A stretch of 42,329 nt of DNA, taken from the NCBI GenBank assembly GCA_028112705.1, contig JAOGYN010000016.1, positions 1-42,329 on the forward strand, written 5' to 3'. This stretch comes from GCA-002712045 sp028112705. Its GTDB lineage: Bacteria; Pseudomonadota; Alphaproteobacteria; Rhodobacterales; Rhodobacteraceae. Made by a program: the position numbers and the translations under genes. Of the stretch, positions 1-7,435 are shown piece by piece (the first letter of the stretch is position 1; every line of letters begins with the position of its first letter). The notes below the pieces were generated by a model. The model had not been told where the DNA came from. It was given only the letters and a program-made list of their open reading frames with translations, and did no database searches.

Positions 1-2
1 CT

Positions 3-863
3 GAGCCAGATTACTCTGGTGGCTTTACAGCCTCAGGGGGTAAGATAGATACCAATGTGTCCTTTACACAATCAAGTAAGTCTCTATCCGCACTCTACAC
101 CACCTACTCATCAGGGGATGTCTTCTTTAACAGGCATGAAGATGGCAGTCAGTCCACAGGCGCTGCCTCTCAGATCCAGTGGGAGCGTATGATCAGTGAT
201 AACACAATGTATGGATACTTTGCTGGGGGTTCTGTTGGTCTAACAAATGAGACGGGAACGCTCACCAGTAATATGCGCGCTATTGGAGCTAAGTTTGGCA
301 CCTACTTTGTGCAGGAATTAACGGGGGGCATTGTTTTGGATGGTTATGCTGCCTTAACTGCAACGCAAAACAACTTACGCTTTAGCACGGCTACTATGAG
401 AGCAAATGGTAGCTATCTCACGCAAGGCCAGGCAGTGGGGCTAAACCTAACAGGCGTTATACCATTCGCGTCAATGGAGATCCGACCCACAGGTTCTCTC
501 TCCTTAACGCGCTCCATCGGACAAACAGTTAACTTTGATGTGAGCGTTGGTTCTGCCTCTTCAACTGAGCAGGCAACACATGGCTCAATTACGCAATCCA
601 AACTCTCTTTTGCACCTGAGGTTCGTATGCCCTTCAGTCAAACATCTTTTGGTGGAAGCTCTGTTGCAACCTTCACACCTAAGGTTACCTGTCAGCAGCT
701 GGTTAAGACTACCACAACACGTAACTGTGGTCAGGGCATTGCACTTGGACTTGATGCCATTAGTAAGGATGGCCTCACAAACGTTATTGTGGGAACATCC
801 TTTGATCAAATGGGGGGACAAACGTCGTCCTCAATAGACTTCAAAATAATGAAACAGTGGTAA
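3..863 (+). CDS. C-terminal part of an autotransporter-like outer-membrane beta-barrel protein (5' end outside window)
   Basis: The reading frame is open from base 3, so the gene starts upstream of the window; the GTG at 57 is internal and not a credible start. The visible 286 residues are rich in Gly, Ser, Thr and alternating hydrophobic positions, as in outer-membrane beta strands. The protein ends in FKIMKQW, and a C-terminal aromatic residue is the usual last-strand signal for the BAM complex. Two Cys (CQQL and RNCGQG) lie near the end and could form a disulfide. This pattern fits the translocator domain of a type V autotransporter or a similar surface protein. The passenger domain, if any, is outside the window, so no function can be assigned. 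A putative terminator follows about 85 bases downstream. Confidence 0.6.
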   Translation, partial: EPDYSGGFTASGGKIDTNVSFTQSSKSLSALYTTYSSGDVFFNRHEDGSQSTGAASQIQWERMISDNTMYGYFAGGSVGLTNETGTLTSNMRAIGAKFGTYFVQELTGGIVLDGYAALTATQNNLRFSTATMRANGSYLTQGQAVGLNLTGVIPFASMEIRPTGSLSLTRSIGQTVNFDVSVGSASSTEQATHGSITQSKLSFAPEVRMPFSQTSFGGSSVATFTPKVTCQQLVKTTTTRNCGQGIALGLDAISKDGLTNVIVGTSFDQMGGQTSSSIDFKIMKQW

Positions 864-948
864 GACGCTGTTTGAATGTTAGTCAAAGGCGAAGTTGAGC
901 ACTCACGTGGCAGGATAGAGATGGTATGTGGTGGGCGAGAAGGTAAGC

Positions 949-976
949 CTGACCATACTTCACAGGTCAGTTTTTT
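949..976 (+). terminator. Putative Rho-independent terminator after the beta-barrel gene
   Basis: CTGACC (949-954) pairs with GGTCAG (965-970) across a 10-base loop, followed directly by six T (971-976). The stem is short, but the T run and the position after the beta-barrel gene support termination. It ends only 19 bases before the next start codon. Confidence 0.55.
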
Positions 977-994
977 GGTGTTAACGCTTTTATT

Positions 995-2098
995 ATGAGA
1001 TATTTTGTATCATTTTTTTTAGTATTTTTAATTTCAGTAATGAGCTTCAATACTAAAGCTAATGACGTTAATTACAAAACTAAGCGTGTTCCAGCTGAAT
1101 GGGAACCTCAAGAGGCGATTTGGATGCAATGGCCAGGTTATTGGGAAAAAGATTATGAAATAACTTTTGCAAGGATAGCTGATATTATTTCTCGCTACGA
1201 AAAACTTCATATTCTATATAATACAGATCAAATTTATGAAGATGCACAAAAAGCAATAAGTGAGATAGAGGCAGATCCAAAAGATAAAAATATCTATTGG
1301 CATAAAGTGCCTTATAACAATGCTTGGATGAGAGACAATGGACCTGTTTATGTTTTAAATGAAAATGAGCTAAGGATTCAAAATTGGGATTTTAACGCAT
1401 GGGGTGGTGCCTTTGGTTCAGATATTCCTTTTAATTTAGATAATACAGTCCCAGACAAAGTTGGCACAATACTTGGTTTGCCTGTTGATTATATAAATAT
1501 AGTACATGAACGAGGTAACTTAGAGTTTAATGGATCAGACACAGTTATACTAAATTGGAGTACTATTGGTGATCCAAGCCGAAATTTAAATTATAATAAA
1601 TTACAGGCAGAGCGTGACCTGAAAAAACACTTCGGTGTAACAAATGTTGTTTTCATTGAAGGCATTCCATATGGAGATCTTACTAAAGGACACATTGATG
1701 GTATTGCCCGATTTATTGGAATAAGAACTGTTGTTGTCGTTCAATGCACATCTCGGTCATTATGTCGAACAGATAGTAAAGATGCTGAGATTTATGATAA
1801 GGCAGCAAAAATAATTGAGGAGGCAGGGCTTAATGTAATAAGAGAGCCTATTGAGGGTTTCGTTAAATATAATAATCAAATGTTTGATACTAATTACATG
1901 AACTGGATAGTTGGAAACGGATTTGTAATCGCACCTGGTTTTGGGAACTCGGAAACAGATATCTCAGCAAAATCTCGTATAGAGAACTATTTTCCCAATC
2001 GTGATGTGTATATAATTGAAATGTTAAGTTCTTGGGCAGCTGGAGGTGGAGTACACTGTCATACAAATGATCAACCCGCCTTCTCATTATCCAAATAA
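995..2098 (+). CDS. Secreted agmatine deiminase / peptidyl-arginine deiminase family protein
   Basis: A 367-residue member of the agmatine deiminase (porphyromonas-type PAD) family, which hydrolyses agmatine to N-carbamoylputrescine and ammonia. Residues 1-22 form a signal peptide (hydrophobic core FVSFFLVFLISVM, likely cleavage after TKA), so the enzyme probably acts in the periplasm; family members are normally cytosolic. Family motifs are present: AEWEPQE near 34, WMRDNGP near 111, FNAWGG near 133, catalytic GHIDG (His233, Asp235) and catalytic Cys355 in GGVHCHTND. The usual EGG motif reads ERGN at 172-175, so substrate preference may differ from true AguA. No strong ribosome binding site precedes the ATG. 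A second, cytosolic family member lies at 18152-19147. Confidence 0.85.
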   Translation: MRYFVSFFLVFLISVMSFNTKANDVNYKTKRVPAEWEPQEAIWMQWPGYWEKDYEITFARIADIISRYEKLHILYNTDQIYEDAQKAISEIEADPKDKNIYWHKVPYNNAWMRDNGPVYVLNENELRIQNWDFNAWGGAFGSDIPFNLDNTVPDKVGTILGLPVDYINIVHERGNLEFNGSDTVILNWSTIGDPSRNLNYNKLQAERDLKKHFGVTNVVFIEGIPYGDLTKGHIDGIARFIGIRTVVVVQCTSRSLCRTDSKDAEIYDKAAKIIEEAGLNVIREPIEGFVKYNNQMFDTNYMNWIVGNGFVIAPGFGNSETDISAKSRIENYFPNRDVYIIEMLSSWAAGGGVHCHTNDQPAFSLSK

Positions 2099-2397
2099 AC
2101 CTCTATAAATTTATTCTAATAATTTAAGATGGAATTAGTTTATTTTGCTCTACAGGTTTGAGCGTGTGGTTGAAGTTATTGGAACTGAGACAAACTTCCC
2201 GCCAACCAAGCCCTTTACAAGGGTTCGCGTTGCTCAACCTCTTACCGTATTTCACACGCCCCGAACCGCGGTTAAGTAAAACTGACTTTTGAAATGAAGT
2301 ACTGTCAGAGGAATTTCTAGTCTGCCTCATTGGTATTGAAACATGATTTGGGGTTCATTAACAGCTTAATGCTTCATGAAAGCATCTGGGTAGTTAG
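2099..2397. other. Gene-poor gap with a doubtful 44-codon open stretch
   Basis: No convincing gene. On the plus strand 2145-2279 is open from a TTG (first residues MLYRFERVVEVIGTE) to a TAA. It looks moderately protein-like and is more GC-rich than the preceding gene, but it has no ribosome binding site and I recognise no family. It may be debris of a decayed gene next to the azoreductase remnant. Confidence 0.3.
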
Positions 2398-2415
2398 TGA
2401 AACAATCTTCTGATA

Positions 2416-2739
2416 TTGGTGTCATCACGCCACAACTTCTCAATTCCGGTCAGCCTAAAGTTATGGATTGATCTGGTTTGCTGCACTCGAAAGACCTTTG
2501 CTTATTCGGAGGGTAGCCCCAAGGGGCTGATGACTGTTAAAAAGGCAATCGTTTGTTTTGCTTCAGGCGGCACATCATTTGGATCAGATATTGATTTCGC
2601 AAGCGGCTATATACGACATATTCTTGGCTTTATAGGTATCATTAATGTTAAATTCATTGCTGCTGACAAACGCTTCAAGGATGATCAGGCATTGACCCGT
2701 GCTGATGATGCTGTCGACGAGTTGATAGGTCAATTATAA
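2416..2739 (+). pseudogene. FMN-dependent NADH-azoreductase remnant (N-terminal half missing)
   Basis: The 107-residue frame matches the C-terminal half of AzoR-type flavodoxin-fold azoreductases. NFSIPVSLKLWID corresponds to the family's YNFGIPSTLKAWID block, followed by TFAYSEGSPKGLM (family TFRYTE-GPEGLL), an ASGG segment and YIRHILGFIGI (family YLRTVLGFIGI). The first half of the protein, with the phosphate-binding loop that contacts FMN, is not encoded upstream in this frame, which has a TGA at 2398-2400. The usual Tyr before Asn reads His. The frame begins only with TTG/GTG codons and lacks a ribosome binding site. I read it as a decayed gene, though expression of a short product cannot be excluded. 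Confidence 0.7.
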
Positions 2740-2904
2740 ATCTAACACCAAGGTAGTCAGAAGAATTAGTGTGGTAGGGTGGTCATATCGAGATAGTTGC
2801 CCCTTAGTATTTTGCTATATGTATATATTAGTAGCTTTAGATTGATTTTTTCATTTAATGGGTCAATATGAATGTTATTAAATTTTGGCGGAAAGTGAAA
2901 CCAA

Positions 2905-3699
2905 ATGACTAAACATACGTTGGAAAAAGAAGTTTACGACCTGCGTGAGGAATATAATGAAAATGGCGTAGTTGTTATTAAGAATGTTTTAAACAACTAT
3001 TGGCTAGAAGTTTTGCAAGAAGCTATTGAAATACAGGTGCAAGAGAAAAAACGATATTTTGATAATCGTAACATGCGGATGCAGTCAGGCGGTTTTAGAG
3101 ATTTTTGTCTCCATTCGGGGATTGGCAAGATAGTTGCAGAGCTGGTAAATTCAAGCCGCACCTCGCTGGTGTTTGATCAAATGTTTGTAAAAGAAGTTGG
3201 TACCAAAACTCGAACAGGGTGGCATACTGACCAACCTTATTGGCCAATAGTTGGTCCCATTATGACTACGTGGATTGCACTTGATCATGTTGATGATGAA
3301 AATGGCGCTCTTGAATTTATTCCAGGTTCACATAATTGGGGAAAAAAGTACCACCCCTTTTTAACTGACCAACTTGGCGCTTTTGTTAAGTACATAAAAC
3401 CAGATGATCCCCAATATGACGAAATGCCAGATTTTGAAACAAATCGAGATAAATATGAAATTAAATCCTGGTCATTGAACCCAGGTGACATGCTTGCTTT
3501 TGATGGGTTCATTGTGCACTCAGCTAAGGGAAATCAAACTGCCACGCGTCGACGTCGTGGTTATGCAGTGCGTTTTGCAACTGATGGTGCTATTTATGAC
3601 CCATCGCAGGGCGTCGCTGATTGGCTAAAAGATGAGAATCTTGAGTTGGGTGATCCATTCGAAAGTGAGAAGTTCCCTTTAGTATATAGTAAATCGTAA
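2905..3699 (+). CDS. Phytanoyl-CoA dioxygenase (PhyH) family Fe(II)/2-oxoglutarate oxygenase
   Basis: A 264-residue protein of the PhyH family, non-haem iron enzymes that couple 2-oxoglutarate decarboxylation to hydroxylation of a substrate. The iron triad is visible: His107 and Asp109 in GWHTDQPYWP and distal His205 in DGFIVHSAKGN, with an Arg cluster at 215-218 suited to binding 2-oxoglutarate. The ENGALEFIPGSHNWG block near 132-146 is typical of the family. It starts at an ATG after the purine-rich GGCGGAAAGTGAA. It stands alone between the azoreductase remnant and a convergent methyltransferase gene. Family substrates range from phytanoyl-CoA to ectoine-like and small secondary metabolites, so no substrate can be named. 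Confidence 0.85.
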   Translation: MTKHTLEKEVYDLREEYNENGVVVIKNVLNNYWLEVLQEAIEIQVQEKKRYFDNRNMRMQSGGFRDFCLHSGIGKIVAELVNSSRTSLVFDQMFVKEVGTKTRTGWHTDQPYWPIVGPIMTTWIALDHVDDENGALEFIPGSHNWGKKYHPFLTDQLGAFVKYIKPDDPQYDEMPDFETNRDKYEIKSWSLNPGDMLAFDGFIVHSAKGNQTATRRRRGYAVRFATDGAIYDPSQGVADWLKDENLELGDPFESEKFPLVYSKS

Positions 3700-3819
3700 C
3701 TTAATGTTGGGTGACCGCGTTGAGATGTGGTAAGCTGAAATTATATGGAGGGGTAGGATACTGTCTGAAGTTAGTTATTAGCGGTTATTCTCAAACCTGG
3801 TGAAATAGCCAATAAAATT

Positions 3820-4581
3820 TTAGCTGGATAAACGTGCCCACACGCTGGTTTGCGCAATGGCAAACTTAAATTTGCGTTCATGTTCACGGATTAAAAATGG
3901 CAGATCGCAAGTCGCCTTCAGGGTAAAGTGTTTCTCTAGAATCGATACAATAGAGTCGTGTGATATGACTTCTTCACCATTTTGTTTAAAACCACCCAGA
4001 CGCTCTTCAGCAATAGTGAATTCGTCCAACCAGGTGAATGGCGAACATACCACTAACTGGGCACCTGGATTCGTAATCTCAGCTAGTTTTTCGAGGGCGT
4101 GTCGCGGATGGGGCAGTCGGTCCAGTACATTGGCGAAGGTAATGGCATCAAATCGACCAATCGAGTCAGGCAATGCCTCGGCATCACCTTGTAAAAAACT
4201 GACTCGTTCTGGATGCACACCCTCAGGCAATTTATTAATGACAGCGTCGCCCAGCTGACCTTCTCGTTTCAGCACTAAAGGTATTTCTCCGCTGTGAAGT
4301 ATATTGTTGGCAGTATCGATAAAGCCATGTGAAAAATCGATGCCAAGAACCTCAGAACAGAATCGGGACAACTCAAAGCTGGTACGCCCAACCGCACAAC
4401 CAAGATCTAGAGCACGCGACTTTTCGGGTAGTTGTGACGGATCGATGCACTCGGCAAGTCGGGTATGAAAACCGAGTGCCTGGTGGGGGCCGAATTTCCA
4501 TGGCAAAGTCTGTTCAAGATTGGCATAGTGGAAAACCAGGTATTCATTGATCTGTACATCAGTTTCATAAAAGTCGGGCAT
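3820..4581 (-). CDS. Stand-alone methyltransferase resembling the C-terminal domain of OvoA (4-mercaptohistidine N1-methyltransferase type)
   Basis: A 253-residue class I SAM-dependent methyltransferase. Motif I is ALDLGCAVGRTSFEL (57-71), followed by VLGIDFSHGFID. The N-terminal YETD...EYLVFHYA segment, SPFTWLDEFT and the C-terminal PFLIREHERKFKFAI block are, as I recall the family, hallmarks of the methyltransferase domain of the ovothiol enzyme OvoA, which methylates 5(4)-mercaptohistidine on the imidazole ring. In full OvoA this domain is fused to DinB-like and FGE-sulfatase-like sulfoxide synthase domains; here it is a separate protein with no such partner in the window. It is more GC-rich than its neighbours. 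Family assignment is fairly secure; the actual substrate is an inference. Confidence 0.75.
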   Translation of the reverse strand: MPDFYETDVQINEYLVFHYANLEQTLPWKFGPHQALGFHTRLAECIDPSQLPEKSRALDLGCAVGRTSFELSRFCSEVLGIDFSHGFIDTANNILHSGEIPLVLKREGQLGDAVINKLPEGVHPERVSFLQGDAEALPDSIGRFDAITFANVLDRLPHPRHALEKLAEITNPGAQLVVCSPFTWLDEFTIAEERLGGFKQNGEEVISHDSIVSILEKHFTLKATCDLPFLIREHERKFKFAIAQTSVWARLSS

Positions 4582-4839
4582 TTTAGTCTTTCTTTAATTA
4601 TTTAAAGTTAGTATTTAATCCTAGCTGTACTCATGTTTAATTAGATAGCAAGGTTATTAAGGCTAAAGTTATAACAGATATGTACTTTCTAAAAGATTGG
4701 GTTAACACCGTCCAAAGTTGGACACCCAACATACTACACTCAACTTTCCCTACATAGGAAGTGTTTATCCTCACGAGGATTACTTATACTATCCCATTAC
4801 TCTCAGAATCAAGACAATGAGAGCAGTGTGGGTCCCCAT
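4582..4839. other. Intergenic region without a recognisable gene
   Basis: AT-rich sequence between the methyltransferase and the GC-rich island. The only structure seen is a short inverted repeat, ATCCTC-AC-GAGGAT (4767-4780), and a CTCTCA/TGAGAG pair near 4800-4825. Neither has a clear T run. They might act as a transcript end for the leftward operon, but support is weak. Confidence 0.35.
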
Positions 4840-4983
4840 TTAAATCAATGATTCACCCATAACCTGACGCCCGACTTCTGTCGCGTGGCGCTGTGCTGCT
4901 AGCTTCTCTTTGGTCTGACGACCATGGTTTAGATTTGCCTCTGAGATGCGCGAGGTAACTAGCACTTTTGTGGTTAAGACATC
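4840..4983 (-). other. Open stretch of 47 codons in frame after the DUF1116 stop codon
   Basis: Immediately after the TGA of the DUF1116 gene (4984-4986) the same frame continues open for 47 codons to a TAA at 4840-4842. The hypothetical product starts DVLTTKVLVTSRISEAN and ends RQVMGESLI. Its base composition resembles the island rather than the AT-rich DNA beyond. It could be a nonsense-truncated C-terminal extension, the remnant of another gene, or chance. The DUF1116 protein already has a plausible family C-terminus without it. Confidence 0.3.
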
Positions 4984-6177
4984 TCATTTTTTAAGCGCTG
5001 ATACTGCGGCGGAAAACGGATCAACGGGCATATCATAAATGCCACTGCCTAATCGCCCAGCTTTGCCCAACCTATCAAGGATACCCAGCCCGATGACTGG
5101 TCCAGCACCAACTCCCACCGCACTGCGGGCAGTCGAGCCAAGCTTGATAGTGTGGTTTCGGAAATTGGGGTGTGCACCAACCGAAAGCCTAGATGTGCGG
5201 ACTGCGGCATCGTCTGGTAAATAGGCGCTAAGGAGCTGCTTTTGCTCTGGGCTTAGTTCAATCACCATTGCTCCCAGTCCAAAAGCCTCTACCACTGCAC
5301 TGTCGCCGATAGCACCCAGGGAGCGATCTTCGGGCAAATCAATGTCGAATTTACCCTTTGGAGCGCTCGCAGCAACGGTGAACCATTGACCTGGCAAACC
5401 AGAAATTTGGATGCCGATTTCGCGTCCATTTCCGCCAGCCGCGGTGATAAAGCTAGAACCGTCTACGCCTTCTGCCAGTTTCATCATACATTTAGTTGCA
5501 GCCATCCAAAGGTTCAAAAACAGGCTTGGAGAAGTAGCCATGAATTGGAGCACGTTTTCGTCTGTGATTGCATGTAGCGTGCGGTCTTTCAACTCGTTCA
5601 CCAGCGCGGCATGGGCCACAGGCGTGCGGCCATGGCAATCGTCACCCCCCGCCAGCCCAATCACTGCCAGTGGCACAAGGGCGATACCCTCCGCTAGACC
5701 ATCCTCCAACACATCCAGGAACCGTGTGTTAAGCCACCTGATGTGTTCCAAAACTGCCTCAGACCGCAATCCCAACCGCATCGCTGGCCGTGACCCTGCG
5801 TTGATTGGCGCATAAACCCGTTGTTGCCCGCCCCATGCATCGTAGACCGTGTGAAGTGGCATTGAGGCGCTAACAACTGCGGCCAGTGGTGTGACAACAT
5901 CGTGGTCTTGTGATGGCTTCAGAATGATCTCACTCGCGAGAATCATTGCTTCAGCTTGATCAAAGTTCTTTGCCAAACCCTCAAAAACGGCGGCTACACA
6001 AGCCGAATTCAGGATTGGTAATGTGATTTTCGAGGGGTTGGAAAATGCAGGTCCCGCATGAAGCAGGATATTTCCATCCAAATTCACTGCATCACGGGCA
6101 GTATTGAATCTGTTCCACACAGGTTGGGTTACCATTGCTTTATCAAAGGCTAACCGGTCGGCTGGGTGCAAGGTCAT
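4984..6177 (-). CDS. DUF1116 domain protein (AllG/YlbE-like)
   Basis: A 397-residue protein matching DUF1116, the family of E. coli AllG (YlbE), a subunit associated with oxamate carbamoyltransferase in allantoin breakdown. Typical segments are ILLHAGPAF near the N-terminus, the AAVFEGLAKNFDQAEAM region, a VTPLAAVVSASMPL stretch and GDDCHGRTP. In enterobacteria this protein works with an FdrA-like (AllF) subunit; none is encoded here, and two unrelated-looking paralogs precede it instead. Its ATG overlaps the upstream stop by four bases (ATGA), so it is the last gene of the five-gene leftward operon. Involvement in a carbamoyl, ureido or amide step is only inferred from the family. Confidence 0.75.
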   Translation of the reverse strand: MTLHPADRLAFDKAMVTQPVWNRFNTARDAVNLDGNILLHAGPAFSNPSKITLPILNSACVAAVFEGLAKNFDQAEAMILASEIILKPSQDHDVVTPLAAVVSASMPLHTVYDAWGGQQRVYAPINAGSRPAMRLGLRSEAVLEHIRWLNTRFLDVLEDGLAEGIALVPLAVIGLAGGDDCHGRTPVAHAALVNELKDRTLHAITDENVLQFMATSPSLFLNLWMAATKCMMKLAEGVDGSSFITAAGGNGREIGIQISGLPGQWFTVAASAPKGKFDIDLPEDRSLGAIGDSAVVEAFGLGAMVIELSPEQKQLLSAYLPDDAAVRTSRLSVGAHPNFRNHTIKLGSTARSAVGVGAGPVIGLGILDRLGKAGRLGSGIYDMPVDPFSAAVSALKK

Positions 6178-6800
6178 GATACCTCCGGTGGGATAATCCA
6201 GGTTTCTGAAAAGTAGAGAAACGCGCTCGTCGTTTCAAAACCAGCTTGAACCCGCGTACCCAATTCACCGGACAGAGGCGTTCCGTTGACGATGATGTGT
6301 GCCGCTTGCGCTGGGATCAACAAAGAGAACATATTGTGCTCGCCTGATCCAACCTCATGGGGCGAGAGTTCAAGTGCGCGAGGTGGTTCCAATCCTTCCC
6401 AGACTAGTTCGATTGTCAGTTCCCCCGCTGCAATTGTTTCGCTGTAACGATGTGACATCGGATCACCCGAAGTGCGCACGCCGCTAGCGATAAACTCAGG
6501 CAATGTTTCAAAGGCAGGGGCGTTGGCAAAAACTGCCAGTTTGCTGATGAAATTTTTCTTCAGGAATGCAGTGAGCGCCGGATTGTCACTAATGATGAGG
6601 TTGGGCGCATCGGCAGTTCCGTTAACTTGATTAGGAGTTCCATAAAGCAAAAGAACTTGACCCTGACCAATGGGTGACCATGCGACACGAAAGAAAAGTG
6701 CCATGGCGCTAAAGGAGCCATCAGGATTTTTTAGAAAAATACCGGGGTTTTCGCCCGTCCAGTCAACAACGCCTGGCGTGATTGGGTCGTTTAAAGGCAT
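6174..6800 (-). CDS. Conserved hypothetical protein, paralog of the next gene upstream
   Basis: 208 residues, no family recognised. It shares with its upstream neighbour (6800-7435) the same order of blocks: WTGENPGIFLK near the N-terminus, MALFFRVAWSPIGQG, a PNLIISDN segment, HRYSET, IELVWEG with a Pro pair, and a C-terminal NGTPLSGELG followed by SAFLYFSETW. It has no signal peptide or membrane segment and the pattern suggests a soluble beta-rich fold, though that is a guess. The start codon overlaps the upstream stop (TAATG) and follows GGAGGA. Its place between a Rieske oxygenase and a DUF1116 protein implies a role late in the same pathway. The two paralogs could form a heteromer or treat successive intermediates. 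Confidence 0.7.
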   Translation of the reverse strand: MPLNDPITPGVVDWTGENPGIFLKNPDGSFSAMALFFRVAWSPIGQGQVLLLYGTPNQVNGTADAPNLIISDNPALTAFLKKNFISKLAVFANAPAFETLPEFIASGVRTSGDPMSHRYSETIAAGELTIELVWEGLEPPRALELSPHEVGSGEHNMFSLLIPAQAAHIIVNGTPLSGELGTRVQAGFETTSAFLYFSETWIIPPEVS

Positions 6801-7435
6801 TAGATATCCTCCTGCGGGGTAACCCAGGTTTCTGAGAACGCCAGAAAAGCCGTGCTCATCGTGCGACCAAAGAATTGGCGCTCAGCCACTGCACCAGAAA
6901 GGGGCGTGCCATTGATGATCACTTCCGCTGATGCAGCCTCAAGAAAAACAGAGTACATTTCATGTTCTTTGGTAGCCGAGTTATCTTTGGTCACTTCGAC
7001 AGGCAGGGGTGGGCCCATATTGTGCCACACCATTTCGAGTGTTACGCCTGAGCCGCGTAAGGTTTCACTGTATCGGGATTTCAGATCGCCAGGTCGTTTT
7101 GAAACGCTGCTACAGTCCATCCAGCGCATCGTGCCAAGACCAGCTTTACCCATGAATGTTGGCATTTTGGTCACCCAACCATCGACGATCCAACGCATCA
7201 TGCGCTGGTTATCAGTCATGATGAAATTGGGCACATCTGGCCAACCACCCGCTTTGTCTGGTGCGCCTAGAACGATTGCGGCGGTACCGCGCCCATGAGG
7301 AGACATCACCACACGAAAAAAGAGAGCAAGGGTGGAATAAGAAGTGTCTTGCGAGTTTTCCTTTAGGTAGATGCCTGGATTTTCTCCTGACCATTCAACA
7401 CGGCCAGGGTTATGTGGAATTCTGCTCATGCTCAT
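6800..7435 (-). CDS. Conserved hypothetical protein, tandem paralog of 6174-6800
   Basis: 211 residues from the ATG at 7435, which forms an ATGA overlap with the Rieske gene stop and has AGGAG eight bases upstream; an in-frame ATG at 7441 would add two residues. Block order matches the neighbour: WSGENPGIYLKE, LALFFRVVMSPHGRG, PNFIMTDN, SRYSET, LEMVWHNMGPPLP, IINGTPLSGAV and AFLAFSETWVTP. The divergence from its paralog looks too great for a recent duplication, which suggests that both copies are kept for different tasks. I recognise no family and see no catalytic signature, signal peptide or membrane segment. Confidence 0.7.
   Translation of the reverse strand: MSMSRIPHNPGRVEWSGENPGIYLKENSQDTSYSTLALFFRVVMSPHGRGTAAIVLGAPDKAGGWPDVPNFIMTDNQRMMRWIVDGWVTKMPTFMGKAGLGTMRWMDCSSVSKRPGDLKSRYSETLRGSGVTLEMVWHNMGPPLPVEVTKDNSATKEHEMYSVFLEAASAEVIINGTPLSGAVAERQFFGRTMSTAFLAFSETWVTPQEDI

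Noticed and set aside
2145..2279. 44-codon plus-strand frame between the deiminase and the azoreductase remnant
   Set aside because: TTG start without ribosome binding site and no recognisable family; reported only as part of the gap.
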